NCBI GenBank assembly: GCA_050084985.1
Contig: JBITNC010000001.1
Location: 169,074,001 to 169,138,000, forward strand
Origin: Nageia nagi
Lineage: Eukaryota; Pinophyta
DNA length: 64,000 nt
Direction: 5' to 3'
The translations under genes were made by a program, and so were the position numbers. Below the pieces are notes generated by a model. The model was given only the letters and a program-made list of their open reading frames with translations. It ran no database searches and was not told the DNA's origin. How positions within the stretch are numbered: position 1 is the stretch's first letter; each line of letters starts with the position of its first letter. Below, one piece after another: positions 49,901 to 57,122 of the stretch.

Positions 49901-51830
49901 AGATGAGATTGAAACTTCAACAGCTCTGCTAATGTCAGAAGCCTCAGATGGTGCTATTGGAACTGAAGTTTCTTCCAGGTAAATGTAACATATCAGTTTG
50001 TGTGCAACCACTATACTGTCCAGGTTATTGTGTAAGTTAATCGTGATTTCTGACATTTCAAGGATAGAAACATAACCTAAATAAATAGGCTTTTGCTATT
50101 GTTAATCAAGTACTACAGTTGAGCGTTGAGAATAATAATGTTGGAATCAATTGTATAGTGTTATTTGAGTTTAAGTACACCAATGGTGCTCTTTACATTA
50201 AGATGATTATAATGGTTTTTTTGTTCAACAACATGCGCATGCATACGTGGAAAGACTTAAGAAACAATGCACCATAAGAGTGGCATTATTCAGACTTTTC
50301 CTAAAGGATGAGTGGGAACTGTTTTAATTTCTTGAAGTTTTAAGTATTGACAAGTCTATACAACAATCAAAAGTACTTGAAGCTAGAATTACGGATCAGG
50401 TACTGCATTTTAAACATTCGACATCCTAATCTGGAATTTTTGTTATTTGATTTGAATGTTGTGGAGGTTGGTTCTAATAGCACATGACCGAATAGAGAGA
50501 GCTAACAGGGGCCAGAGAAAAGGGTGTTATGTGCTTATAGATCGTAGCATTTGAAGTTATACAATTGCCTCTGGCCCTTATGCTGTAAACATATAAATTA
50601 CCGCAAACATAAACAAACAGATTATTTATGTTTATTCTTTACAACCTTCTTTTTTCTCTTTGGTTCTGTGAAGGGTTTATCTTCTTTCTCACCTCTTTAC
50701 AAACCCCTTTCAGCTTTCTGATGCATTATTATTGCATTTTATGCCAATTAAACATTTTAATTTTAATAAAAAAGCTTTTTACTATCTTTACATCTTGCAG
50801 AGACACAAGAGCTGAAGGATCCATAGCATCCAATAATAACCCTTCTGCTGGACCTGTACAACTTTCAGATTTGCAGAGAATATTAAGTAATCTGGGTCAG
50901 TCAGGTAATCAGTTGTGTCATGTACAACACTCTGTATGGACACATTATGGTTTATCATGCTACTTAGTTTTGTTCTCATTATTATTTTTTTGTTTTGCTG
51001 CAAGTGAGTGCAGCAGGGGTGCAAGATACAGGTATAACTTTTGAGAGTGATAAGCTTATCCAAACATTTTGCTTTAGATAACTAGCTATTTTTTGGATGT
51101 TCTAGCTTATTATAAGAAAATTTTCTGAAACAGGCCCAAGTTTAGGAGATATTCTGAAGCCTGAATTTGTTATACCATTGATTGAGCCTTTTCCTTTGGA
51201 AGAGCGACTGACCTCCTATTTACCAGAGGTAAACCAAATTATTATCGTATGGTTGATTACCTGTTTCCTATGTAGATTACTATCATGAGAATTTTAGAAT
51301 TAATTGTAATTGTTGATCTTGTGGCAGGGCACTTGGGATCGTGCTGAATTTGTGGAATTACTTCAAAGTCCACAGTTCCGTCAACAAGTAGAGGCTTTCA
51401 ATCATGTATAGTCCTTTGTGTTTTCTGTAATAACCCCCTTTTAAAAACACGAAAGATGTCTGTAATGAAAACTTTTGTGAAATGAGAATGGGTTTTTTCT
51501 GCATTGACTGAGTATTTGAGTATTTTTCGATCAATTTATGGTTTCATTTTTTGCAGGTACTTCGGACAGGCCAAATCGAATTGTCACAATTTGGGATTGA
51601 TCCTAGTAAATGTATATTAGTTTTTTCCATTTTAATTTCCCAACGTTCATTTGTACATAGTTTGTCTCCATTGTTTAAAATGGATTTTCTGAAATTATGG
51701 AACTTGATATGCAGATAATTTCACTGTTACATCCTTTCTTGAAGCACTAGATGATGCAGTTGCAGAAAATAAAGATTCTACACAGGAAGCAAGGGAAGAT
51801 AGTAATAAAGATGTTCATCATTGTCCTTGA
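25948..51830 (+). CDS. RPN13: 26S proteasome regulatory subunit RPN13 (ADRM1), 13 coding exons
   Basis: RPN13 is a ubiquitin receptor on the proteasome 19S base; it binds Rpn2, polyubiquitin and the UCH37-type deubiquitinase. Coding exons: 25948-25965, 48877-48969, 49249-49308, 49435-49473, 49581-49655, 49749-49815, 49894-49978, 50801-50904, 51005-51031, 51134-51228, 51328-51405, 51557-51611, 51715-51830. They sum to 912 nt, i.e. 303 residues plus TGA, close to plant RPN13 length (~300). All introns are GT-AG and phases agree. The N-terminal Pru domain (~7-117) shows [34 protein letters not shown] and [20 protein letters not shown]. The C-terminal DEUBAD (~190-290) shows [40 protein letters not shown] and [18 protein letters not shown]. 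Exon 1 (MATTVQ) is joined across a 22.9 kb intron by phase and splice sites only; it is the least certain part. Confidence 0.88.
26038..26490 (-). repeat. Copia-3 3' LTR (approximate)
   Basis: The outer boundary is set by TGTTAGAGAG at 26038 and by similarity to the start of the copy at 45247. The inner boundary is approximate. It begins only ~70 bp downstream of the RPN13 first coding exon. Confidence 0.5.
26780..26910 (-). pseudogene. Copia-3 RNase H remnant
   Basis: On the minus strand a [15 protein letters not shown] segment followed by a stop corresponds to the Copia RNase H motif ExEYxAxAxAxKExxW. It lies directly upstream of the 3' LTR as expected. Confidence 0.6.
27360..27710 (-). 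pseudogene. Copia-3 reverse transcriptase remnant
   Basis: On the minus strand [10 protein letters not shown] followed by [19 protein letters not shown] and, further on, [16 protein letters not shown] correspond to the RARLVAKGYxQxxGIDYxET and YVDD blocks of Copia RT. Stops and deletions occur between them. Confidence 0.65.
28120..28760 (-). pseudogene. Gypsy-2 reverse transcriptase remnant
   Basis: Minus-strand segments give [20 protein letters not shown], then [14 protein letters not shown], and after a frameshift [19 protein letters not shown] with HVVSKSGIE. These match the CVDYRxLNxxTxxDxxPLPF, FLDGYSGYxQI and LNPxKCxFG...GHxVSxxGI blocks of Gypsy RT. Stops and frameshifts make it inactive. 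Confidence 0.8.
28936..29163 (-). pseudogene. Gypsy-2 protease/RT linker fragment
   Basis: A 75-codon minus-strand segment ([32 protein letters not shown]) continues the Gypsy-2 reading direction upstream of RT. No catalytic motif is seen; assignment is by position. Confidence 0.4.
29305..29309. repeat. Target-site duplication, left copy
   Basis: ACATG directly before TGTTGATT. It is repeated exactly at 37979-37983 directly after CTACA. Confidence 0.9.
29481..29570. repeat. 28 bp minisatellite in R/U5
   Basis: GGATAGGGTAAC recurs at 29485, 29513 and 29541 (period 28) in a purine-rich stretch. It is duplicated in the other LTR at ~36575-36664. Confidence 0.75.
30197..30700. repeat. ~124 bp tandem repeats with TGACGTCA palindromes in U3 (3' LTR copy)
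   Basis: TGACGTCA or a one-base variant occurs at 30200, 30265 (TGATGTCA), 30324, 30388 (TGATGTCA), 30448, 30515 (AGACGTCA) and 30573 (TGATGTCA). Every second site is spaced 124-125 bp (30200, 30324, 30448, 30573). Between them are repeated TCCGGA and CCGGGCTCCGG motifs. The unit is thus ~124 bp with two palindromes, about 3.5 copies. TGACGTCA is the bZIP (CRE/TGA-factor) consensus core. Confidence 0.8.
30886..30979. other. 3' non-coding junction of the young element
   Basis: The 94 bp between ORF2 and the 3' LTR should contain a polypurine tract on the minus strand, but none is evident. Instead, on the plus strand, TGGCGACTTCTGAGGGA starts 3 bp from the LTR and resembles the Arg-tRNA-type PBS (TGGCGACTC...GGGGA) of some plant Gypsy elements. 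Confidence 0.5.
30980..32716 (-). CDS. ORF2 part D, proline-rich linker and long coiled coil
   Basis: Open frame without ATG at its start. 32716-32276 encodes a low-complexity proline/serine-rich linker (e.g. [12 protein letters not shown]) preceded by [11 protein letters not shown], a possible nuclear-localisation signal. From ~32240 there is a glutamine-rich start, then ~200 residues of heptad-like coiled coil ([40 protein letters not shown]). The C-terminal part is globular ([49 protein letters not shown]) and ends at a stop at 30980, ~95 bp before the 3' LTR. With the three homopolymer differences removed, parts A-D would form one ORF of ~1160 codons. Function unknown; coiled coils suggest self-association or binding to gag. 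Confidence 0.6.
   Translation of the reverse strand, partial: HRWRRHHYPPPPKRRRRSPTPSGTLPTPSSPLSLSSALPAHTVPISVSITLPPIPAAIPAAHIPSLISPPSTQRQSPLLPTPILQIPPLTSIITIPSSPPPSPPPSSAPLSISTLPAADPSGSSTPGASQASPFTPAQQTVAAASQELSSKSPFIMVSGQQVSVEGIMQQYQQIKQGQEAWMQRQMEKLPPPENPVRFRTSMDPKNKVLEMAIAQNPQEGQGELSSMNTRVKIDTRSIPRSDKNELLQTAVDLNITELTKLEVRYHKLQKAHEAMKLQLDNNKIRLKAAENNITVLQTSLAAAPTADMFVQKEAIIAQKEAEINAKAAEISNLNANLAELQARLDAKKVDRSFLLNTKGKFWELKMQEIKDLIRLRDHVELCLSELKRLEAEVTRCESILNPISEQAKQANKRLNSLSNEKLRSYNIGDRVELMSAIDYPGRGKWVCQEIRNNVLRRTQEMETLKSEIQGLNASGIPDLWRSDGSLVTEADFLGSLRNRIQNTDDVDTLLVSFDETNFVKFFDSLADGSFRIQQLLRRHANVSYEVLNHTALAQARLKDFCGIPADWNKVQQILSLQS
32679..33413 (-). CDS. ORF2 part C, charged region
   Basis: Open frame (readable back to ~33495) beginning [20 protein letters not shown]. 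It has [34 protein letters not shown] and an acidic tail ([21 protein letters not shown]) followed by a basic stretch. It ends at a TAA at 32679. If the T4 run at 32717-32720 were three bases the frame would instead continue through a basic RRRR motif (32663-32682) into the proline-rich linker of part D. No known domain. Confidence 0.55.
   Translation of the reverse strand: MDYIDSKYGAAAKKRGVYALPHRVHDLVLQSRGASDHLRAKLLKLKLKELSQYCSYDPDDNFGKKLRSQPNPPAFRAENRPELLKWRNPEQEDKVMPTTATTQDFLPPWLSFYNKKANFNPRTDSISKKALKTLRDERWSEEKIAAFTQYRIESGNRNTPLESDLDDKFEEMWGLEHPTEVPTGEDSDDSEEQGHAMSQAPAREKQHEEEIREISTETVTKRPERVYMAKRKTQMEKASLPATT
33428..33787 (-). CDS. ORF2 part B, continuation of unknown domain
   Basis: The next frame is open from before 33763 and reads [19 protein letters not shown], then [19 protein letters not shown] and [19 protein letters not shown]. 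It fits directly onto part A if the A9 run at 33788-33796 had eight bases. It leaves frame again at GGGGCCCC (33471-33478), after which the other frame reads [20 protein letters not shown] without interruption into part C. Function unknown. Confidence 0.55.
   Translation of the reverse strand, partial: AYTSYIVWMMIHQNADVFKELTLVRNNEDGSHKSVDKWTEEVRSSANYYSFVENFLIPAMGLLAPTVPRLSTASKLYLRLPHGEVGDWFFAENGTFIRLYGFSGAPFLLPIHVTIGFSA
33732..34463 (-). CDS. ORF2 part A, unknown globular domain
   Basis: Starts with ATG at 34463 ([20 protein letters not shown]), with an in-frame TAA 24 nt upstream, so it is separate from gag (intergenic gap 527 bp). Features include [48 protein letters not shown] and a leucine-rich [17 protein letters not shown] do not recognise an enzyme motif; the style resembles anonymous ORFs of gymnosperm retroelements. 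The sensible reading leaves this frame at an A9 run (33788-33796) and continues in the next frame, so the last ~20 residues are probably not real. Confidence 0.6.
   Translation of the reverse strand: MSSGSAAKTVRKVSDSMELLWDTEITAPNKNPKGTAEGKCPNFSFNHIAHSPMGSGLMHFVPHRCFPAPELVEIVKGAFDPATRIVRDLQGKTILKLDSVAIAEAFCPPPPMTSLVQIDWYSTPNANLRASITSWLNKNTAGSIRFREFPNSELPLSNFSTHLQLLLSMLAIVAGEETDRYISPSKLMIAYQISHPISPTMYDWAIALSDGIAEQLGKIGRGVFFCLYIIHCMDDDSSECRCL
34991..36256 (-). CDS. Gag of the young LTR element
   Basis: Intact minus-strand ORF. I take the start at the ATG at 36256 ([17 protein letters not shown]), since the upstream part of the open frame runs back through the PBS region into the LTR. Length is 421 residues. 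The middle shows a Retrotrans_gag pattern ([19 protein letters not shown], then [19 protein letters not shown] and [16 protein letters not shown]). A proline-rich stretch follows, and near the C-terminus a zinc-knuckle-like [13 protein letters not shown], i.e. CX2CX3HX4C, one residue short of the canonical CX2CX4HX4C. Gag would form the particle that packages the RNA. No stop or frameshift, consistent with a recent insertion. Confidence 0.85.
   Translation of the reverse strand: MWTRSKTRAAKEKPEFGKLDTPRRKTLIKSKSLNSIDSLKSFIKPEPSNLHTRDTFPEMANPAQNIYPEWDNGVPIALAVLHDIPANVFKTLPEFDATSEKTAYEHCVDVAGLAKIHNIQHEDIMVRLLAQSFKGKVLDWYRGLSNGSISTWAQLAEPFILEFNELGDPFSLLTQFTSIKRFEQENIPDFNIRFQRTWTRVPMPVRPQQFQALMYYLRAFPPDLSLQIQNSGVNTFPEVYRQAVYAESCLIAVGKLPSRMPMPYFPITTTQQQILRPPVISSVPPLANIPAPVQPWSSNLPIPRAPLALPAPHQPNMNQGLASSTEIQELRNLCRNMANQITVLTRQNNARRYPYPAVEKAQHVLNEDVDQASTSGAVNGLCLACNDAHEQTTCPIFQYQEYLSRSGGIPPPSVADDKAGT
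36370..36393 (-). other. Candidate primer-binding site of the young element
   Basis: On the minus strand TGGCACGCCCGGTGGGACA begins ~11 nt after the 5' LTR end. It starts with TGG, as needed to pair with a tRNA CCA end, and has the length of a PBS. It is not the initiator-Met sequence, and the matching tRNA was not identified. The 11 nt gap is longer than usual. Confidence 0.4.
36995..37003 (-). promoter_or_regulatory. TATA box in 5' LTR
   Basis: Minus-strand TATAAATAT (plus ATATTTATA), with the same box at 29901-29909 in the other LTR. It lies just downstream of the U3 repeat array on the minus strand, which fixes the transcription direction together with gag. Confidence 0.65.
37291..37794. 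promoter_or_regulatory. U3 enhancer-like repeat array (5' LTR copy)
   Basis: Same array as 30197-30700, offset +7094. Being upstream of the TATA box in the 5' LTR it is the copy that would drive transcription. bZIP binding is an inference from the palindrome. Confidence 0.6.
37979..37983. repeat. Target-site duplication, right copy
   Basis: ACATG, identical to 29305-29309. A 5 bp duplication is normal for LTR-retrotransposon integration. Confidence 0.9.
38500..39364 (-). pseudogene. Gypsy-2 gag remnant
   Basis: The minus-strand protein has the Retrotrans_gag pattern ([40 protein letters not shown]), followed at ~38755-38943 by [15 protein letters not shown] and at ~38500-38720 by a lysine/glutamate-rich stretch. 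Several breaks occur. Confidence 0.6.
39480..41480. other. Intronic sequence without recognised genes
   Basis: AT-rich, with a small tandem duplication (~40187-40290, period ~51 bp, ATAGAAATCTCACTTTTTCTAA-like). No transposon protein was recognised. Confidence 0.5.
41480..42540 (-). pseudogene. hAT-type transposase remnant
   Basis: Minus strand, in order: a BED zinc-finger-like segment at ~42380-42510 ([22 protein letters not shown]; second Cys replaced by Tyr), a [14 protein letters not shown] block at ~42020-42100, and a DUF659-type core at 41578-41841 ([47 protein letters not shown]). These are hallmarks of plant hAT transposases (cut-and-paste DNA transposons). Stops and a 76 bp internal duplication make it inactive. 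Terminal inverted repeats were not located. Confidence 0.78.
41953..42108. repeat. 76 bp tandem duplication inside the hAT remnant
   Basis: AAGGCTTTAAACCTAACATC through CTTGCAAAATTC is present twice in direct succession with a single visible difference (ATGATAATATGG vs ATCATAATATGG). Confidence 0.9.
42600..45246. other. Intronic sequence, repeats of unknown type
   Basis: 42620-43050 is G-rich with recurring GGATG/GGGACGT phrases. 44090-44340 holds two imperfect ~100 bp direct repeats (CTCCACTAAGCCTGGCA / CTCCATTAAGCCTGACA and CCCTCCGTTGTTGATG). No protein domain was recognised. It should include the lost 5' interior of Copia-3. Confidence 0.45.
45247..45670 (-). repeat. Copia-3 5' LTR (approximate)
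   Basis: Starts TGTTAGGAAAATTCTC next to a minus-strand PBS (ATTGGTAACAAAGC). It shares several blocks with 26038-26490, including CATTTTGTTACAATTT and GTAATTGCCA / GTAATTACCA. The right boundary is uncertain. Confidence 0.5.
46509..46859 (+). other. Unrecognised 116-codon open frame in intron 1
   Basis: Open frame with acidic stretches ([34 protein letters not shown]). I do not recognise it. It may be a transposon or pseudogene relic or chance. Nothing in the neighbourhood (45700-48870) suggests another gene. Confidence 0.2.
46860..48876. other. Distal part of RPN13 intron 1
   Basis: Ordinary AT-rich intron sequence with no recognised transposon protein. It contains the duplication at 48290-48690. 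A T-rich stretch and TTGATACAG acceptor end it at 48876. Confidence 0.5.
48290..48690. repeat. Tandem duplication (~187 bp unit) close to RPN13 exon 2
   Basis: GATGGATCCCCAAATATAACTC, GATCTGAAATTAATATATTT, AAAGTTGCTCTTG and ATGAGAAGCATCAATCAAATTTTT all occur twice at the same spacing. The copies differ at scattered bases and by an insertion of ~35 bp (GGTAAAACTAGCAAGCGGCAAC region) in the second. Confidence 0.8.
48877..49815 (+). other. RPN13: RPN13 exons 2-6 encoding the Pru domain
   Basis: Five closely spaced exons encode the pleckstrin-like receptor for ubiquitin. Introns are 279, 126, 107 and 93 bp, short and in contrast to intron 1. The FEKV...[20 protein letters not shown] stretch covers the conserved core strands. 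No inactivating change is seen, so the gene looks functional. Confidence 0.9.
51134..51830 (+). other. RPN13: RPN13 exons 10-13 encoding the DEUBAD domain
   Basis: Exons 10-13 encode the helical UCH37-binding domain and an acidic, lysine-containing tail ending HHCP before TGA at 51828-51830. In known family members this domain activates the deubiquitinase. Exon 9 before it is tiny: the acceptor could be at 51005 or, by overlapping AG dinucleotides in the same phase, 51014 (300 rather than 303 residues). Confidence 0.85.
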
Positions 51831-52290
51831 AAGAATTCAATGGAGGAAGTTCATCATCATAATGGGTGATTGTTTCTCGACCCTTGCCTTGGGTCTGTCT
51901 CTGGAGGTTGTATTATGCCTGAGGGTGCAATTTTTGCTGCGAGAAAGCCTCTTATTATACAATATTTTACATTATCATGGATTATCTATTTAACAAACTG
52001 TGGAAAACGAGTTTGATTTTGTTGCAGCGGGGGATGATTGGCAGTTCTTTGAGTTGATTATCCATGTCAAATTGCTTCAACTTCTATGATTCAAGAGTGG
52101 ACGACTGAGCAAGAGCATTATTAAAAACTTGGGCATTTATTTACACCTTCATAATTATGTAACTCTGTTTTCTGAGTTTCGGCAAATAAGTTGGATGACT
52201 TCATCCTTGTATTTTGCTATATTTCTGCTTTGAGATGGGAATTTATTTGTACTTCTATAACCTAATATTGACAAATTTGTGTATACTGGT
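51831..52290 (+). other. RPN13: RPN13 3'UTR (approximate)
   Basis: Non-coding sequence after the TGA. The 3' end is not marked by a clear AATAAA, so the limit is a guess from where T-rich downstream sequence begins. Confidence 0.4.
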
Positions 52291-53235
52291 ATTGCTCATT
52301 TATCATTCAAATGTCAAATTCGTTTTTAACTTTTTATGGACATGAATTTGGAAGAACTAACAAGTGGTTACTTTTTTGTTTGAAATGTACCATGTTGATC
52401 TTTTATTTTAGTTTTCCATTTGAACTAAAACTTTTTGTTAACATAAAAAAATTGAGCTTGTTATCTGAGAACAAAAGTTTATTAATAATCAACAACAAAA
52501 TCCTATCCGACTTGTTTGGATTTTGGAGATACCATGGTTTAGAGAGGTGTGACAAAGCGCACGGTTTCCTTGTCATAATAGGAAATTGCTGCTGAAAGTA
52601 GAAAGCCCAAACATAATTTGACGTATAATATCATAATTTTTTCATGATTTGTTTTGAAATGAATTTTGGTTGATTTTAACTTTGATTTATGCAAAAGAAT
52701 GCAACTAATCTTTAGCAGATTTAATACTATTTTCAAATTTAATGCCTTCATTGAAGATTGTATCCAACTTTTACAGGGGAACTGTGTTTCTTTGGATGAG
52801 TTCCCTACAATCAGTTAAGTGCAAATTTCATATTTGTTCTTCGAACATTATTACTAACTTTTTGCATGAGATGATAGAATATAACAAATTGTTTCAAGTT
52901 ATCGAAAGGGGCAGTTCTTGTATGCCTACAATACACTTTGCAAGATAAAATAGTATTACCTGACCTCGTAAACATTAATGAGCATACTAACTATGTTCCC
53001 GTGCATATTTCAATTCATTTTAGCACAAGCGTACTGTGTGTTAAATTAACTCGTTGTTTAGTAGCCAAATCACTACGGAACCTATGTTAGCCACTAGATT
53101 CCTTTGAAAAAGGATCTTAAAAGTTAAATAAGCAAACTCAACTTCAAGAATGTCAATCTGCAATTGAAATTTTCTATTATTGGGAAACACATAATGCAGG
53201 TCAAGAATTTAATTCTTGGAGGATTTTTTTGCTTC
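52291..53235. other. Spacer downstream of RPN13
   Basis: No protein-coding region or repeat recognised. If the candidate exon at 53236 is real, this would hold its 3'UTR (minus strand). Confidence 0.4.
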
Positions 53236-53303
53236 TTAGGGAAGACTTCGAAATAAATCCATGGAATGGCCTTGTGCTGAGTAAATCATCCCTGTTAAAG
53301 CAC
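53236..53303 (-). other. Candidate terminal exon of an unidentified convergent gene
   Basis: On the minus strand an acceptor GGTTCTTGGTTGCAG is followed by a 22-codon open frame ending in TAA. It reads LTGMIYSAQGHSMDLFRSLP and is entered in phase with one base from a previous exon. The Gly/Ala-rich start suggests a membrane segment, but I cannot name the protein and found no preceding exon in the window. Confidence 0.22.
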
Positions 53304-54640
53304 CTGCAACCAAGAACCCAAAGTTAAGCTCAGAAGCTTGAGAATTACTAAACTAAGAGAAATTTTAGCATGGAAAAATAAACCAATAGAGTGGAGAAAT
53401 TTGATGTTACTACAACCTCTCAAAGATTCAAGATATTAAATAGTAATATAAAAGTATTTAGTAGAATTGTAAAGATCACATTCTCTGAACATACATAGTG
53501 CAACATAAAATTGCAAATTTCTGAAACACCAAGTAAAAAAAATGGTAACTATTTGAAATATTAACGTACTTTGTGGAGTTCAAATTTCACATTTTTTACA
53601 TTGCAAAACAAGATTCTAAAAAGAGAATTTATAGAAGTGAAATGGGTCCACATATCTACATGAGATGCATGTAGAACAATGAAAACATGACTCATTTATT
53701 TTTTTAATGTAAAACAATTATACCTATATGTATTCAATTAGTTAACAGATTTGGATCATCAATAATACGGCTTTTGAATGAAGAGTGTTTGGTAATTTGG
53801 AAAAAGAAATATTAATGGAGTACTCAAAACTTGTTCTTACAAATTTGAAATAGTTTGGGTAATGTCATCAAAAAAATAGTCTATTGGTAAATTGAAGGGG
53901 GTTTTTATACAAGTAGTCAAAACTTGTTCTTACAAATTTGAAATAGTTTGGGTAACATCCTACCATTGTTTATATAACCTTATAATGTTCTACTTGAATG
54001 TTACTTATATCCCAAAAATGTTGGGAATCTATTTTTTACTTATTTCACTATGTTGGAGAAGCTTTCCTCCTTAAATGAGTCAGCTACCATAATTGTAGCA
54101 CTTGGTTCATAAGTCTTCTATGGTCACCTCATTTTTTTCTTGGTTTAGGGTGAGCTCCTCTACCAAAACCCTCCAATGTTGACTATTTGCCTTTTGCCAC
54201 TTCCTTGGTTGTTTCTTTCTCGCTAATCTCTCCTTCGTTCAGTTGTCCAACATGTCTTTGTCCTATATCTACCTTCTTTGATGCACTTTGTGTTATTTGA
54301 AAATCACCATTGGGGAGTCGTGTTTGTTTGACAATGGTTTTTTTAGATTCTGATTAAGTCTCCATGTTCATATTCTACTTTATCACTATCCTTTCTCTAT
54401 TGTATTATTTCTTCTTTGATTTCACCTTTATTTTGTCCTCAGTTTAACAACTCCTTTATGGTTTTTAGTATTCTCCCTTTCCTTGCCTTTGGTTTCCTTT
54501 GGGCTATGATCCTCTCTTTCTACGGTAGCCATCACCATGTCATTCTATTCTTGTTGATGAGGTTCCTCATTCATTTGATCCATGTGATTTTCTACATTAT
54601 TGGATGGGATCTCCCCTTCTTCCAACACTGACTGTCCATT
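53304..54640. other. Stretch without recognised genes
   Basis: AT-rich. A short repeat (ACTTGTTCTTACAAATTTGAAATAGTTTGGGTAA) occurs twice, at ~53827-53861 and ~53925-53956. Nothing else is seen. Confidence 0.4.
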
Positions 54641-55290
54641 GGTATCATCCAAGTTTTGGTAATTTTTTTTTATCACTATTCTTTTCATATAGGACATGTT
54701 CCAATATATATGACAACTCGAGTGCATGTTGAACACAAACAATTGCTATTTTCATGCTGCAATTCTTGAATCCATTCACCTAAATTTGACTCAAGCATTA
54801 TTGTTTCTGGTAGCCTCATCCCAAATTCTACCATAGCATAGAATCTTGCTGCCATAAGTCTCGTCCATGCCTTCATAACCTCATTGACTTCAATGAATTT
54901 TCCAAAGGAATCTACAATTCCTTCAATATTTTTTTATGCTAGAAATCAAAGGGAAGGTATGAGAGGGTAACCCAGATTGGAGCATCCATTATCTTGGCCT
55001 TGGTTGGATTGAAACCCAATCACCATTTCTCTAGGAATAAGCCTCTCTTTCCAAAAAACCAAGGCATGCTTTAGATATAATTTCAATCTTCTGCATTATC
55101 CAGAGTGAATATAATAGGATCATTGGGCATTGTGATAACTTCCACATTACCTATGATCTTCCATATGGACTTTACCCATTTACGAATCAAGTCAATATTT
55201 GGGCGAGCACCATGGAGTCTACTTACTAGACTAAACCATTAGCTCTCCACAGATTGGTTAATAATAGTGCATGGGATTTTGAGACATTTT
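54640..55290 (-). pseudogene. LINE ORF1-type fragment (DUF4283 and degenerate zinc knuckle)
   Basis: The minus-strand segments read, in order, HGARPNIDLIRKWVKSIW, then MPWFFGKRGLFLEKW, KFIEVNEVMKAWTRLMAARF, FGMRLPETIMLESNLGEWIQ and CLCSTCTR. This is the DUF4283 pattern (PNI..LRKWV, PWFFGKRGL, APxWVxLPxLPxxF, LPExIxLE) plus a ruined zinc knuckle, found in ORF1 of plant L1-type LINEs and related retroelements. Frameshifts and stops are present. No RT part was seen nearby. Confidence 0.7.
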
Positions 55291-55689
55291 TTCACCCCTC
55301 TTTTTTGACTCCAAGGGCGTCTGGTGTCGATTGTAGCCTCTTGTGTGGAGGCTACATTAAGATCTTTCAGGAACTTCCATAACTTGGCATAACAATGGTA
55401 ACCATATAGTCAACATTCAATCAATTATTGGAGCGTCCTTATGTACAACCCAAAAAGAAGCCCTCCAGACCTTGTATGACAAAAGAAATCTCTGCAATGC
55501 ACAAGGGCCCATGACTTTGCATAACCCAATTTTGTTCATCGCTCCTCACCAATCGATCAAGGTGCTTTGCATTGTGCCTTACAAATGATGTAAGCCATCG
55601 AAGTCTGTAGGGGTAGGTGCTACTTGCAATTACCGCTTTGCAATCTTCAAGCCCTAATATTGTCTTCTGTTCCTTGAATGCTTCCTTAG

Positions 55690-56300
55690 ATTCAAAAGTG
55701 ACTCAAAACTTGGTCTTGTTCTTAGTGATTCTATTTTTGGACACCTTTGATTCTAATACTTATGTCATTATGTGTTTAAATTTTATACACACTTCATATG
55801 GGCCCTACCAAATTTTTGGTGCTATTATTAAATTGAATTCTAGTGCTCTTAGTCTCATAGTTTGTTGCTATTCTCGATGCTCTTCATCTTTTCATTCTTC
55901 ATAATTTGGATAGTATGGAAAGACAAATAAAAATTATTCGATAATAAAGGGGAAGAATGTGACACAAAAATAATCACCATGGGAATAGTAAATAGTTTGA
56001 GAGTAACTTTCAAACTCAATCAAATCCTTTAAAACCTAATAAATTGGAGCTCTAAACTATCTATAACTTTGATCTCTAAAGATTTATCTTCGAACCCAAA
56101 AGTGACTCAAAACTTGACCCTATTCTTGGCGATTCTATTTGTGGAGACCTTTGATTATAACACTTTTGTCATAATATATTCAAGTTTTATATACACTACA
56201 TGTGGTCCTTACCCATATTTTTGGTGCTTTTCTTAAATCAAATTCCAATGCTCTCAGTCTCATGTTGTTATATTCCTAATGCTCTTCTAGTGCTTACTCA
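55690..56300. repeat. Two ~205 bp diverged direct repeats
   Basis: 55690-55895 and 56095-56300 share AAAAGTGACTCAAAACTTG, TTCTTGG/AGTGATTCTATTT, GACACCTTTGATT and ATTTTTGGTGCT. The offset is ~405 bp. Origin unknown. Confidence 0.65.
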
Positions 56301-56647
56301 AAATTTCAACGCTCTAAGATTTTAGTATTGCATTCAGGTGCTCACTATCTCTAGCTTTTGGTACCCAATACTTTAACACCTATTACGAATATCATTCTAA
56401 ATAGTAAAAATAATAAGATGAATTATTCCAAAAATTGATAAAAAATGAAAATTTAGAAAAAAAACCAAAAAAATGTATTCTTTGGAGTGTCTTTTAGTTT
56501 TCACACCTTTTGGATGGAATATACTTTGGTTTCCTGAAACATGCAAATAAAGATTTTCTCTTTAAGTTTTTCTATCGTACCTTTTGATGCTCATAGGACT
56601 TAGACTTTATCAAAAGATCAATTGTTCATATTGGACTTAGAAATATT

Positions 56648-57107
56648 TGTTAGAATTTGTAATGTAATTTGGAGAATTAATGTTTACCTCTATGTAACCA
56701 ATTAAACACTTAAAGTATCACTAGATACCTTTAAGTGTTTAATGAATATTATATTGTGGAACCTTAACCTTACCCTTGAGTAAAAGGGAGGTTAAGGTGG
56801 AGATTTTATTCTATAAGCAGAGGGCCTACCCTCTTGTAAAATACACAAGTTTTAGGAGCAATGTTATGCTCAAAGAATGGTTGTAGGAGAAGTAGGATTG
56901 TAGATTGTAAGAGAGTCCATCTAGAGTAATGAGATCTTAGTTAGTGGATGTACTCTCAAGAAGGGAGGAACCACTTTATATTGTGTCTTTTGTGTATCTT
57001 ATGTGAGATTGGCAATTGTTGTTATGTTTATGTTTAGTTGGAGTTGAGTGTATCCTACAAGTGATCTTGGTGATTAGGAATTAATTAGGAAAGGATTGAT
57101 TCCATCA
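56648..57107 (+). repeat. 5' LTR of the non-autonomous Copia relative (460 bp)
   Basis: Begins TGTTAGAATTTGTAATG like the LTR at 6009 and ends TTGATTCCATCA. The TATA region has decayed to TATAAGCA. Confidence 0.75.
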
Positions 57108-57109
57108 AT

Positions 57110-57122
57110 TGGGATCATAGCC
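57110..57122 (+). other. Degenerate primer-binding site
   Basis: TGGGATCATAGCC, two bases after the LTR end, resembles the Met-tRNA PBS TGGTATCAGAGCC with two substitutions. This placement fixes the true end of the LTR family. Confidence 0.6.
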
